64,000 nucleotides of DNA from Leptodontidium sp. MPI-SDFR-AT-0119 (taxonomy: Eukaryota > Ascomycota > Leotiomycetes > Helotiales > Leptodontidiaceae). Where the stretch lies: NCBI GenBank assembly GCA_020726505.1, contig JAHLEZ010000004.1:868001-932000 (forward strand), in the 5' to 3' direction. The notes under the pieces were generated by a model, which saw nothing but the letters and a program-made list of their open reading frames with translations, was not told the DNA's origin and did no database searches. How positions within the stretch are numbered: position 1 is the stretch's first letter; each line of letters opens with the position of its first letter. This document shows positions 32,377 to 45,036 of this stretch, one piece after another. The position numbers were made by a program, and so were the translations under genes.

Positions 32377-34189
32377 TCAACAGTCAACAACATCTCTGGT
32401 CCCCATAGCACCAGTGTCATACTTCAGATCTCCCGTCATATCGAAGCCAGCAAGAATTGATGGAACACAAACTGGCCAGAAGTCAATACATGCAACAAGA
32501 TAATGCTGCAGCAGCCACTCTCTTGGTGACATCACCTCTTCACTCTTCATCAACGTCACCATAACTCTATATGCAACACTATCTCCCCAGTTTCCGATAC
32601 GGCAAGCACAGATATCACAACATTTATCGCTAGCTGCGAAGACGGCCGCTCGACGGACAGCTGCTGCTAAGCCAAGAGCTCGGCATGAGCTTACAGATTT
32701 CTGTAGCCCTGGAATCCCGTGAACTTCATCGTCCGTGGCATGTATCACGTCTCTGAACAAAATATTGCATGACTTGTAGATGTCTGGTATCGTCACACCT
32801 GGTGTGTCCAGAATCTTGTGTCCAGGTGGAGAGATATATGCAAAGGTTTGTCGCTCCGTCAGCCTTTTAGCACCATGGTGCAAGTGCTTCCTCCCAAGTT
32901 GCCGCCATATCTGCATCACGGCTGTCCTCCTCAAACAACAGGCACCTGTCTGCGGCATTCAGAATCGCCTTTGCTTCCATCGATTTTGACTTCTTGAGTT
33001 GCCTTGAGTACTTCACGAATCGTTCCCAAGTTCTGTACCGTCCATTAAATGCCGACCAAGAGAACGCCATGATTCCCATACAATCTCCGTAGTATGGCGT
33101 ATCGGTATCTAGCATTTCGTTATTTCTTCGAGCGATGTTGTCAAAACATGCAATTGATACAGCTGCTGTAGCTCGGTGAATATCGTGTCTCGCTACACCA
33201 ACTCCACGAGCATAGTGAACTGTGGACATTCTGCTGGAGCAGCCCATATCGTAGAGCGAGTCGTGCATATTCGCTAGCAAATTACCAACAAAAACACCTC
33301 TCCGGCTGAGATCATGACGAGATGGGTCTTGGTAACCGAATCCCATGATAGTAGCACAGTCAAGAGCATTCGCCTTGACCCATTCGTCCACTGACACATC
33401 CTTGGGCCCCATGATGTAGGATCCAGCACCTTCCTGGACCCATTGCATTTGAACAGAGCGGACGAAGTGCTGAAGATCACTATTCAGCAGTGCAGCCACA
33501 GCACCTCCTTTTATGTTTGAACCTGTCTTGACAACATTCCTCGAGGCTTCCTTCAACGAGTTTGCAAACCCAGCATGGTGCGCAGCCTCCAGATCAAAGT
33601 CATAATCCACAGTCCCCAACATCTGCATTGCCCTACAAGATGCTTCATCCTGGGGATCCACCGACTTTTTGTTTACCCCACTCCAACCAAATGCTGACGA
33701 GGGTCCTATAGGACCATAGCCTGGACTGGTCCAGCGTTCGCGAATCGAAGTGTATTCTGGATCGACCATCCACGCTTTTCCGCCGAGGCCTTTGGGCCCC
33801 ATTTCATTCAGCGAATTGACGCTTGGTGATGAGGTAACGGTCATGTCAACATCAATTGGATTCGATTGGTATGGAGAGACACGGATACGGGAATATACCT
33901 CAGCACAAGTCACCGTGTCTTCCATGAATTGCTCATGTAAACCGCAGTCTGGGGCAGCTTGTGATAAACAGTTCCAGCCAGCAAGCCAACCATAACTTTG
34001 GCAAGCATCGCGGACAAGATTTGCCAGTGAAACGTTGGTCTTTCCGATAGACAAAGGCGTGTTAGTAGAAGGTATCCCTATTTCCACGAAGGTTCTTTCT
34101 TGAATGTTTCTAGAAACGGTGAACTCTTCTGTAGAATTGAAGATGGCTCGAGTGGCAATATCGAGACCGGATGAAAATTTGGCGTTCAT
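32377..34189 (-). CDS. Large unrecognised protein, conserved-looking
   Basis: Two exons: a long one ending at 32920 and 32798-32377, joined by a 121-bp GTGATG...CCAG intron with continuous phase. The first in-frame ATG is 34189 (MNAKFSSG), but the frame is open further upstream to about 34330, so the true N-terminus probably lies in an upstream exon. The protein (about 560 aa) is globular and Cys/Trp/Met-rich. It has the segments SYGWLAGWNCLSQAAPDCGL, YGPIGPSSAFGWSGV, VFVGNLLANMHDSLYDMGCS, YYGDCMGIMAFSWSAFNGRY and a Cys-rich ASDKCCDICACRIGNWGDS. I recognise no domain. Codon use and length argue for a genuine gene; the family may be an isoprenoid-type or other helical enzyme, but that is a guess. 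Confidence 0.6.
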
Positions 34190-35284
34190 CTCGTTTAGAA
34201 AAAAGACGGTGGGCACATTGCTCGTATCAGACGATGGTTGTTGTACACCAGCAGAAGCGTTGAGTTCGTTGTCGCCATACTTACAAAACAGCGAGCAAAG
34301 ACACGGTAGAGATACAGATTTGTAGAAAAGAAATGAAAGGCACTGTTTTTTTCCCCAACAAGGAAATTACTGGCAAGCTCAAGGTGAGCTTCGCGAGACC
34401 ACGGCGACGAGGTTAACCCGAAATATTTTCTACAGGCGGCTGATCAAGTAGCCAATCAGTCCGAATTTTGAGGCAATTTGGTCAGTTCAGCTTCAGCGCG
34501 AAATTCAATTTGCTGAAATGTTTCAGATGATCTTCAGCATCTAAGCTAAAAAAAAAAAACCATTTTATCCCGCGACTGTGGGGACTTTACCAAGGCGTAG
34601 AAGAGACATGATAACGAAGTGAGATGTTAATTGGCAGCTTGCATATTGTCGGAGAAACAAGTGGCGTGGGTTTTTAAAACTTCATCAACAGAAAGTCGCT
34701 ATGTGGCTTTGAATGATTGGAGGGTCCACTGAGTCGCAATTGCATTCGTGGTGCCACAGCTGAAAAGCGAACACAAGAAGCGCTTAGTCGAAGTTTTTAA
34801 ACCGTCGCACCGGGAAGCAAGTAAGCAAATCAAGTAGTAAAGAAATCTGATTTAGCATATAGTAAAAGAGGAGCAAAGGCAACGGCCCTCAGGTTCAGCT
34901 GTGCGTTTTATCGATCCGCCCTCTTTGCTTACCCCAGGCAAAACCAAAATATAGATCCTTCACTGCTAAGCCTAGTGTCTTCTAACGGCAAAAGTTGCAG
35001 AGTATCATGCTCTAGCTATCTAACATAGAGTAGAAGGCCTACAAGAATCACTCTCGGCATAGATGGACTGCTCGCAGACTGAGACGCACGGCAAAGAATG
35101 TCATTTTTGAAGTCAAATCTTAGCCGCATGGGGTTTTCGAGCTCTACAGAGATTGTAGTTTTATTTAAAGGAAAAGAATCAAAGAAAATCAAGACTCGCA
35201 ACAGACAGCAGTCCCACCCTCCAGCCCATCCAGTCTCCCTACCCGCATCGAACAGCCTCCACTCTTCTCTACTTCACGTATCCT
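34190..35284. other. Intergenic region, no supported gene
   Basis: This contains the presumed 5' region (and possibly a missing first exon) of the unknown leftward gene, an A10 tract at about 34550, and AT-rich sequence. No domain-bearing frame is found. Confidence 0.4.
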
Positions 35285-35883
35285 TTACTCTGCTGTAGTT
35301 GTGGTCGATGGAGCCATCGTTTTCAGGGCAACCGGAACGCTATTGTCTTGGCTGGTCCCGTCGGAGTTCCACATGAGTGCGTAAACACCTTCGATATCGC
35401 TTGGAGTGGCCCAGAATTGGGACAAGAGAGATCCATCAGAGACTAGCACAACTTGTCCGCCGTAGACTCTGAACCCAGTTGTCACAGCACCGGTAGGGGC
35501 AGTGGAGTTGCTGCTCAGGAAACCTGCGGCGGCGTATGAGGAATCGCTGTTGACGATGAAGAAAGACCCGAGGGAAGTCGTGGTGTTTGCGGCGGTTGCG
35601 TTCCATGCAGCTCCCGTGCTACTAACATCCCAAGTGATTGCGGTGAGGTTGTCGGAAGCAGTCGAGGCGATATATGCGAGCCCTGACTATGTTAGCCACA
35701 GACTTGAGGGGTGTATTAGAAGATCATACCATCAGTGTTGCCAGAATACAGAGCAAGTCCTGAGATATTGGTACCGTAAGCGTAGATGGTAATGTCCTCG
35801 GTATCGACACGCTTCGAATGGGGAGCAGCTGAAGCCAGCCCGGCGACGAGAGGAAGAACAGAAACGAATGGAGAGAAGTACAT
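35285..35883 (-). CDS. Small secreted protein of unknown function
   Basis: Exons 35883-35730 and 35682-35285 with a 47-bp intron (GTATGA...TCAG) give 183 aa. The signal peptide MYFSPFVSVLPLVAGLASAA is followed by a Lys-Arg Kex2-type site (HSKRVDTED) and a beta-rich domain: ITIYAYGTNISGLALYSGN, TTGFRVYGGQVVLVSDGSLL and FWATPSDIEGVYALMW. Five N-x-S/T sites are visible. The C-terminus is Thr-rich. There are few Cys, so it is not a typical cysteine-rich effector. This looks like a common secreted protein family of filamentous ascomycetes with no function known to me. Confidence 0.75.
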
Positions 35884-38001
35884 GATGAAAGTTGTTTAGT
35901 ATGACGAAGAGTTTTTGGAGATTTTCGTGGAAGACAGCAAGGAAAAACCAAGGAAATGACTAAGAAAAGAGGAGGGTTGATGATGAGTGACTGGAGAAGG
36001 GTGAGGAGTAAAGTCGATCTAGAAAGGGAAACCCTTCTCCTTTTGTTCTCATAGATTTGAGTCGATAAATCATAGTCTTTACAAAAAGCTTACGTCTCAT
36101 GCTGAGAAACCTTGCTGTGAGTGGCAGACGACGCAAAGTACTGACCCACCTGCCGTCGGACGAACGAAGAAAAATCTACACAGCCACCGCAATGAAAGAA
36201 CGACTGCCAAATAGAACAGTAAGATCGGATAGACCCAATGCATGAACAAAAAAGCTAAGCTTGTGTCTATGAAACAAAAGTTGAGCACTTCTTGCCAGGG
36301 ATTTTAGAATTTGTTGTCTTTCGGCGGGGCTGACGTATCCACGCACGCGGATGATGCCGTTCCACTGGAAGGATCAAAGCAGAATCTCCTTCCACGCAAG
36401 GGTTTCGTTAAGCCTTGTCTAAATTGGGAGAATTGGGGAATCCAAATGGGGGAAAGGCTTGATCCATGACATCTGCAGTGAATGTCATCTGAAGGTGACG
36501 ACTACGACCCATACTCGGTCCCGAGCTCTAAGACGGCAAGACCCCTGTAACTTCTCGCGATAGCCTCACTTAGTCCCACAACACATGGTGACAATTCCAT
36601 CCATATTTTCTATAGAATTTCACAGATTCTAAAGTCGGATAGTGTATCTTCCGTCTCTTGATTTTTACTCTGCACTATGAACAGGGTTGACGAATGGTTG
36701 TACGTAGACAAGACTCGCACTTTCAGCTAACCCAGGTCTAGCATGAGCATCTCAATGCACATTGTCTTCGTGTTATTTCATTGCGATTTATTATTTCATT
36801 TGCATTAATGGCCCTGACTGAGCGCGAGTCAACATGCTTGGCACGATATTCTCGAGGAGGTTTCAGCAAGAGAACAATCACCTTTCTGGCACAACAAATC
36901 GTGCCAACTGCTGCGCCTCGTGGAGAACTCTTTTGTCAATCTTGATAGTCCACAAGTCTTGAACCCCTTCTCCAGGCACATCATCACAGGTGGAGCTTTT
37001 AGATGAGGAAAGCATTAAGTGTAGTCCTAGCAAATCAAGCCTAGGGAAAACCAACCAGCTAATGCGACTAACACAGGAACAACTTCAAACTAGACTGAGA
37101 AATAGAAGGGAGCAGTATACCCCACCAAACGTCAAAAAAGAGCCATAGCAGAGTTAGAATCAGTAGAGATGCTTGTCCCTGTTAAGCCTCGACAAGCAAC
37201 AATTACCCCTTAAACAGCTCCACAACCTCGCTAAGCCGCCTCACAGCCAATGGGGTGGGAGCTTCGGACCCGAAAGTCATCAAACAGTCTAAGCCATCTG
37301 TAAATACCGAGGGAAGGATAGGGGGACAGACCGAATGTTCTGTAAATCTTAGGTACAATTCAGTTCGCATTCGGATTAGAAACCCTCTGAATCTTCTACA
37401 TTTGATAGCATTCGTCATTCACTTCATGTTTCAGAGGGGTCTATGTAAGTCTTACGGAACTGTCCATCCGACATTGAGAGTCAGAAAGTGGTTCATCTCA
37501 AAGGGAAGAAAGTTCACTAGCCCATGATAGCGATCATACAAAAATAGCCCTATGAAGCTTGACTCGGCTAAGACCGAGTGTTGGATGGGTCTGCGGACCA
37601 AGAATGGGTCTACGTAGATCTTTGAATGTTGAAGCTTCACGGCATGCGCTCGACAAGGGAGGATTCTATCCGAATTGGGATGGCCAGTGAGACATCTTGA
37701 GTCGTGGTACGCACTCAAGCATGCGAATCAACCAGAAAGATCGCAACACAGCCTCCCATTATACTTTGCGACCACAGAGCCATGGACCTATCCACAATGG
37801 TAGATCTTTCCAAGGTAAAGTTTGGAAGTGGTAGTTATCAGCAGTCGAAGAAGTATATATGGGATAAGTTGTCCTACCATTTCCGTTCTTCACCCTCGCC
37901 CTCATCCTCATCCTCAGTTTCTTTCTTTGGTACTTCCCTTTGTACTTTCATTTGTACTTCTCATTGCATCTCATTTACAATCTCATCTCATTTCTTTCAT
38001 T
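35884..38001. other. 2.1-kb intergenic region upstream of laccase
   Basis: A divergent upstream region for the secreted protein and laccase. No confident gene: the frames at 37203-37527 and 37704-38147 lack domains. A TATA-type box sits near the laccase start. The last 120 bases are pyrimidine-rich. Confidence 0.5.
37853..37864 (+). promoter_or_regulatory. TATA-like box of the laccase gene
   Basis: GTATATATGGGA lies about 140 bp before the laccase ATG (38002), a distance compatible with a TATA box and a ~100-nt 5' leader. It is supported by position and sequence only. Confidence 0.45.
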
Positions 38002-39868
38002 ATGCATTTCTCAACCGCCTTCCTGGCATCCATCTCTCTCAGCGGCGTTCTGGCTGCTCCCTTTGTCGACAAGGTCCGAGACAACCCCCTCACCAAACGA
38101 TCCTGCGAGAACAGCGCTTCAGATCGCTCCTGTTGGGGAGACTATGATCTCTCAACCAACTACTATGAAGAGGTTCCTGACACAGGAGTCACGAGAGAGT
38201 ACTGGTTTGAGGTACAGAACATCACTGCTGCTCCTGATGGAGTCGAGAGAGTTGTGCTTTGTGTAAATGGCACCGTACCCGGGCCGACAATCATTGCAGA
38301 CTGGGGTGACACTGTTGGTGAGTAGCTTTTGGATCTTCCAGTATGTTGAGTAGATACTGATAGTCTACAGTGGTCCATCTTACCAACGCCATGGCCAATA
38401 ACGGTACCTCGCTTCACTTTCACGGTATTCGCCAAAACATGACAAACCAGAACGATGGAGTCCCAGCAATCACTCAATGCCCTCTCGCTCCTGGGGATTC
38501 AATGACCTACACAGTACGTACCTATTGTCATGTCTTCTCCCAGAATATTTGAATGGCTAATTTTCGTGAAGTGGCGCGCAACTCAATATGGCTCATCCTG
38601 GTATCACTCTCACTTCGCGGTCCAAGCATGGGATGGTATCTTCGGAGGTATCCTCATCAACGGCCCAGCTACCGCAAACTACGACGAAGATCTAGGCAAC
38701 TTGTTCCTCAACGACTGGTCTCACCAAACCGCCGAAGTCCTCGCACTCTCAGCTGCCACAAGCGGCCCACCAACCCTCGACAACTGCTTGATCAACGGAA
38801 CAAACACCTACGATGCCGATACAGGAACCGTCGGATCCCGATTCGAGACCACCTTTGTGGCAGGGACACGCTACAGGATTCGTCTCGTCAATGGAGCAGC
38901 TGACACCCACTTCCGCTTCACGATCGACAACCACACCATGGAAGTGATCCAAACCGATTTCGTTCCCATCGTGCCTTACAACACAACCGCAGTCAGCATC
39001 GGAATGGGACAGCGATACGACGTGATCGTCACTGCCGAGTTCGACACAGGGGATTTCTGGATGCGCGCCATTCCTCAGGAAAGTTGCTCGAATACCGATA
39101 ATGTGGACAACATGCTCGGGATAGTCAGATACGACTCCTCATCAACCTCTGACCCAAGTACTACTTCATACACACTCTCTGATTCTTGCGATGACGAAGA
39201 TATCACCACGCTAGTCCCGTATCTCGCCATGGACGCCTCCACCACCGCCAGCGTCTCAGATGACTTCCTCGCAGCGCTCAGTTTCGGAACAACCATCAAA
39301 TGGACAATGGGCGGCGTATCATTCGTCTCAGAATGGGATTACCCGACCTTGAAAGCCATCAATGAAGGTAACGACACCTGGTCCTCAGAGCAGAACGTCG
39401 TGGTCCTAGACACCGCCAACGAATGGGTCTATTTCATCATCGAGACGACATTCGCGCAAGCCCATCCCATCCATCTCCACGGCCACGATTTCTGGGTCCT
39501 AGCTTCCGGGACGGGAACTTATGACTCGAGCACTGTTACCTTGCAGACTACGAATGGGCCGAGACGTGATGTTGCGATGTTGCCTGCTTCGGGGTATTTG
39601 GTAATTGCTTATTATACGGATAATCCTGGTGTAAGTTATGATAATGGAGAGGGGAAGGTGTGAATGGCTTACTGATGTGTTTTTATAGGCTTGGCTTATG
39701 CATTGCCACATTGCGTGGCATGCGTCTGAGGGTTTCGCTCTTCAGCTTCTGGAGCGCCAGACTGAGATCCCAGCACTGATTGATGGGGATAGTCTGAACA
39801 GCACTTGCACTGCCTGGGACACTTATGTCGCCGAATACGATATCGAGCAAGATGACTCTGGAATCTAG
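38002..39868 (+). CDS. Secreted laccase (multicopper oxidase)
   Basis: Exons 38002-38317, 38371-38513, 38572-39630 and 39689-39868 give 565 aa in phase. The signal peptide MHFSTAFLASISLSGVLAAP is followed by a propeptide ending in a Kex2 site (LTKR). All four copper-binding segments are present: SLHFHGIRQ (~118), WYHSH (~163), HPIHLHGHDFW (~451) and HCHIAWHASEGF (~511). They supply the His ligands and the type-1 Cys. The C-terminus ends DSGI, the DSG[LIV] plug typical of ascomycete laccases. The enzyme oxidises phenols with reduction of O2 to water; likely roles are lignin/phenolic degradation, pigment formation or detoxification. At the axial position of the type-1 copper the residue is Phe. 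Several N-glycosylation sites are present. Confidence 0.95.
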
Positions 39869-41342
39869 ACCACTAGATTGTTCAATCGCCGTAAAATCGC
39901 GGGCAGGAGGCAGATGGCGAGGAGAAGGATAAGAAATGTATATGAATTGATGATGAAAAATCAGGTTCAATCGTTGAAGTGGGTCTAGTCAATTCAATTA
40001 TCAGGCGTTTTAGGTTAAAGAAGAGCTATTCTGCCTCTCGATTCGTTCCAAGTCTTTGCTTTTGCTGTGAGCCCTAACCTTTGGCGGGAACCGTATAAAA
40101 TTGTTCGATCCCATTTGAGACACAAAGGAAAAACAGGTAAACAACAGGCTCGCTTACCAGACGACCGCAGATATCCACCAAGCCTCCATCAACTAACTGT
40201 ATACAAACTCCCTGTCACGAACGACACTTTGTTACTAGCTAAGAACAGAAAGACCTTTGGTAGGATCAGATGCGTCAGCTTATATGGACTCCTCAGTCTC
40301 AGCCTCAATCTCAGTCTCAATCTCAACCTAAGTGCTATACGAGCGGTTGATATATTGCAGGAGGAGGAATCGAAAATAAAATATCAAAAGCTACTACTGC
40401 ATGGAGAGAAGTGGGAGAGGAAAACTTTGGAACGGTGGCGAGGCCGAAATCGAGATTCTATCTATTCCATTCCAGAGGCACCGGCGCTGCCAGCGAGGAA
40501 GTTTGGTTTTGCGTGTGAGGGGGGTTGTATTTTGTTTTGTTGCGAATTTCAAGAGGAGAGAAATTTTTGGGGAGCGGTACGCTGTGGTTGTTGATGTACA
40601 GTAGCATTAGGGGGTCTTGTTTTGGCTGGGATGGAGTGATATTAGTTGGTTCGGGGTCGTGCAACCTGAAGCTTCTGGGTAGGGGTCGCGGCTATTCATC
40701 TAGATGGTCTTGGGGAGGTTTGTGGAACGTGACCATGCAGGGAGTCTTTTTTGGCACCTTTCTCGATTTTTGTGTTTTGTCGACAGGCGAGGTGGTAGAG
40801 AATATATGGTAAGTGTGCGCAGCTGAACTCGCAGTCTCTGGTTGCCACCCAATTTCAAGGAGGTGTATAACTTAAACACTTACTCACCAAATATAATAAA
40901 CAGCATGAAGTGTCAGACAGGTAGAATATTGCTTAGACAATCATAGAATTGAGCCTAGTATTCTCACTTTGCTCCAAGGTAGATGAAGTGAGTAAGCCTC
41001 ACGCTAATACAGTACTTTCATTCCTCCTATCTGTATGGCACGGCATTAGCCGGCCAGCCCAGAAACCCAGCAGACCCATCCATTGCATCCATCCCCATCG
41101 CACACAGAAGTGTCAAAAGCAGCAGATCGATCGAACGAGTTAGGTAGGTAGGCATGGGGTGGTACGCAGAAGGACGCCGAGAAGAGAGTCAAGACGCCAG
41201 CCAGCCAGTCATATGGGAGGGCCCGCACGTTGGCCATGCAAACGATGCAATGATACAAAGAAGAATATTCGTCTCGGATGAATTTTCGAGGAGGTAGGCA
41301 GCCAAAGTCGTTCATATGGGAAGGATGTTTATTTGAGGTCGT
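39869..41342. other. Convergent intergenic region, laccase and NST1 3' flanks
   Basis: No supported gene; the frame at 40067-40594 has no domain and non-ATG structure. A hexanucleotide-like CTCAGT/CTCAAT minisatellite is present at about 40291-40329. Sequence at 41040-41340 is consistent with an NST1 3'UTR. Confidence 0.45.
40291..40329 (+). repeat. Short (CTCAGT/CTCAAT)n minisatellite
   Basis: About six imperfect 6-bp units of CTCAGT, CTCAGC and CTCAAT in tandem. It is intergenic. Confidence 0.75.
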
Positions 41343-44300
41343 TTAGAATAGACCCGGAGGTGGGCCGGGGAAGCGAGATATGCTGCTGTGACCGACAATT
41401 GGGCTACCTATCTCACCAGGGGCTCCCAGAGGCCGATGAGGCAAGACATCGTTCTCGTATCGGATAGACTGAGTGCTCCCATCTTGGCGGATGTCGAACG
41501 AGCCGCCACCATTGACTGGGTTGCCTTCAGTTTCGCAAATGTCAAGCAATTCCTTTTCAGAAACTGGCTGATCGCCTGGTGGGTTGAGAAGGTCGACTTT
41601 CTCCTTGATAAGGTTGATGTCAAAGAAATTGTCAGCTGTCGTACCTTCCAGGCTCTTGCAAGCGCGGCATATCATCAGTCGAACGGCAACTGAGCGAGGC
41701 TGCGATGATCGCATTGGTTGAGCACCTCCAACAGCCCCAAAAGAGCTGTTTGAGGAAGAGCCCCAACCACCGCCTAGTCCTCCCATGTAATTCGAGCCAG
41801 GCAAGGATGATGGACCAAATGGATTTGGGACACCCCACCCGTTGTAGCCATTCATTGGACCGCCATACGCAGAAGGGTCTATGCCGAACGGTGTGACGAA
41901 GGGTTGGCGATTGATGCCACCAGGTGCCGCACTTGATCGTCTTGCTCCAGCACCAGAGCTGAGTGGCTCATCTGAATCATCTAGAAGGGCACTGCTTCCG
42001 AGGTGATTACTCAAGTCATCCATATCATTCTTGCCGTTATCACCGTGGCGCTGGCCATGAACAACGCTGCCAGGTCGACCAATAGGAGCAGGTCTAGCGA
42101 TGGGTTGAGCTTGCCCTGGTGCCTCGTAAGTCCCGGATTGTTGTCTCGAGTGAGATTGCGACGGTGGTCCATCCTTTGGTGCACCAAAAGCTTGTCCAAT
42201 GCCCCCCAAACCATTTGGAATCTGTTGTGGAAATCCAGGTGGTCCGTGGGGCAAAGGAAAGCCTCTACCCTGTGGCATGTGCATACCGAGTCCAGGATGA
42301 AGAGGCATTCCGTTTGGCCCAGCCATGGGTCTAAATTGAGGCTGGTGAGGAAACATTGGGTCGTGTTGCATGCGTCCAGCTCCAAAGCCCGGACCCATCA
42401 TCGGTATACCTGGCTGGAAGCCCAAACCCATCGGCGGCATACCTCCAAATGGATTGTGCTGTTGCATTCCAGGCGGTGGGCTCTTCAGAGCTGCATGTAT
42501 TGGCGATGTTGCTTGAGGATGGTGTAGGTATGGATTCGGCCCTTGATTCTTTCCAGGTAGTCCAATTGGGACGGGGCTACCCTGCAGAGGTGTTGATGGA
42601 ACTGGGGAAACGTTCTGGCTCACACTGCCGGTCTGTGGTGTTTGGGGGTACCGACGAATTAGAGTCTTGTTGAGACGATGTTGTTCGGAGTTTGATAGGG
42701 GTTGGGGCCTTTGGAATTGCAGGAGTGGCAACCGGGATATGGGGTGACGCAACAGTATGAGGTTGTAAGTTCACAGGTATCGGGACGGGTGGCCGCTTTG
42801 CTTGAGTTGCAGCAAGGGCAGCTTGAGCAGCTGCCTGCTGGACGACGAGCTCCTCACGCTTTTGCTTCTCCTTTGCCTCTCTGTCTGACTTGGCTTTAGC
42901 CTCCTTCTCCCGCTTCTCTTCCTCGAGCTTTTCTCTTCGCTCCTTCGCCTCACGTTCTTTGGCCTCCCTAGCTTCCTTTTCTCTCACTCTCAATTCTTCC
43001 TTGTCCTTGCGTTCCTTTTCCTTGGCCTCCCGTTGCTTGCGATCAAGTTCGGCTTGTCGCTCTCGCTGTTCTTGTAGTCGCCGCTGCTTGTCTGCCTCCT
43101 TTCGAGATCGCTCTTCTTCCTCTGCCTTCTTGAGAGCCTCTTTCTTCTTGCGCTTTTCTTCTGCTCTTAGGCGCTGTTCCTCGGCCTTTTTCTCCTCTGC
43201 TTCACGGAGAGCGGCTTCTTCTGCAGCTTTCTCAGCATCCCGCTTAGCCTTTTCCTCAGCAAGAGCTTGCTTCTTCTGGGCCATCTTCTCTTTCTTCTTC
43301 TGAGCGTCTTTGGCTTTCTTGGCTTTCTTTTGCTGATCAGCTCTACTTTCTTCTTCCAGTTCCTCTAGAAGCTTTTGTTGTCGCTCCTTTGCGACTTTGT
43401 CTTTGTAGGCTGTCAGTACCCTTTGCTCAAACATTCGAGCTGCAAATATCTGGAACATTCGTCGTCCTTCCTCCATTCGCTGCTCTTCAGTCATAGTATC
43501 CTGCTGGGAGTTAGAATGATCACAATCCGGGCATCCCTCACGTACCATCTCCTCTTCATCATAGTCCTCATCTTGGCTGTCATACTCGTCTTCTTCCTCA
43601 TCTTCATCGTCATACTCATCATCCTCTGGCGGAGGTGGGTGATTATGTGCATGATTATGGGGATGCATGGCGCCATTTGGTGGATGACCATATGATGGGT
43701 TGGAAAATGCTTCCCGAGCATCTTCCTCTCGTGCCATCCTACGTTCTGCAAGCTGTTCCATCATCTCTATAAACTTTTTCCCGTCGTTCTTCAAGAGGTC
43801 ATCCGCCACGGTCAAAATTCCTCCCTGCACCGTAAGACTATTTCCAAAATTAAAGAAGTCTGTTGCGTGACTTCGCGGAAGTTCTTCCGGTTCCTCATCA
43901 CTATAGTCGTCCTCATCTCCGTCATCTTCACTGTACTCCTCATCTCCTTCGTCCTCTTCTTCGTCGTCACCAATTTGCTCCACTATCCTACCCCGTGATG
44001 GTTGCTGGCCATTAAAAGCTGGAGGTAGGCGATTCGGAGGTTGCAGGCCGCTCATTTGACCAAAACGTCGGGGTGGGGGCATCATCGGAGGTACACCATC
44101 TCCTTGATGGTTTGCATACTGCTCGAGCTCTTCGTAATATGCATCGTACAGTACTTCGAGCTCCTCCTCAATAGCCGTTCGTTTACGCCCACACACTGTA
44201 CAACTGCACGAGTGCTTTTGCTGTTCCTTCATCTTCTTGAGAACCGCATCCTTCTCGACCTTGACAAGTGACTTGCGCTCATCTTCACCTAGAGATAACC

Positions 44301-45036
44301 AGAATTCTTTTATTCGCTCGCGTTCTTCTTGGGAAGACGTATTCCATATCTTCTCCTTCGATATACCGGGACCTCGTGGCATGTTCGTAGCTAACGGAGG
44401 CAGTGGAAGCGATACGTGATTATGGGTTAGACCATTCGTTCCGTGATGCATATGGGCTGGTGGTTCTTGTTGCGAGCCTTTGGACTTCTTTTTCTTCTTC
44501 GACCTCTTGCCGGAAGGATTCGAGGGAGGGTTTGCATATCCGTTTGTAGGAGATGCATTTTGACCATACGATCCCGAATACGCATCTCCTTCCTCATCGC
44601 TGTAATACTGCTCGGCCTCTGCTGGATCAAACTGACCGTGATCGTTGTAATGTTCGTCCAGATCCTGGTCTCGAAATCGTTCCTCCAAATCCTGCATCTG
44701 CCCTTTCAAGGTACTCTGGGATCGTGCGCCGTTTGTCTGGGGAGCTGTTGGCTGTTCGGCAGCAAGCTTTGCAGCTTGCTTCTGTCTTCGCTTTTGCTTC
44801 TTCCGATTCACAGTGGGTGCGGAGCCATTAGTAACCGGAGGAGAGTTTGGCGTTTGTCCGTTTGTTTTCATTGCTGATTGGGCCATGGCTGGGGATGTCT
44901 CAGAAGAATCGGAAATGTTCAACGCTTTAGGGACAGTTATGAACTTGGAACCATCCTTGTTTGTGTACTTCGCGGTGGCTTTCGAGGAGGGAGACGGGGG
45001 AGATTGGGCAGTCTTTTGCCGTTGGTTCGCGGGCAT
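41343..45036 (-). CDS. NST1: Stress response protein NST1 (one-base frameshift)
   Basis: Two overlapping frames together encode about 1230 aa. The start [20 protein letters not shown] matches the usual fungal NST1 N-terminus and is preferred over the upstream Met at 45096. Features in order: a Lys-rich [11 protein letters not shown] stretch; a conserved [20 protein letters not shown] block with a [10 protein letters not shown] cysteine motif; acidic runs; a ~200-residue Lys/Glu/Arg coiled coil; and a Pro/Gly/Met-rich C-terminus ending [13 protein letters not shown]1 is a negative regulator of salt tolerance, probably acting with mRNA-processing factors. At 42644-42648 a G5 run (C5 on the coding strand) shifts the frame by one. 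With four, the sequence [15 protein letters not shown] runs through as in relatives. The gene is single-exon. Confidence 0.85.

Noticed and set aside
40067..40594. 175-codon plus-strand frame 3' of the laccase
   Set aside because: Begins without ATG and runs through a minisatellite; no domain.
42890..43303. Plus-strand Ser/Arg/Phe-rich frame
   Set aside because: Antisense of the NST1 Lys/Glu coiled-coil codons.
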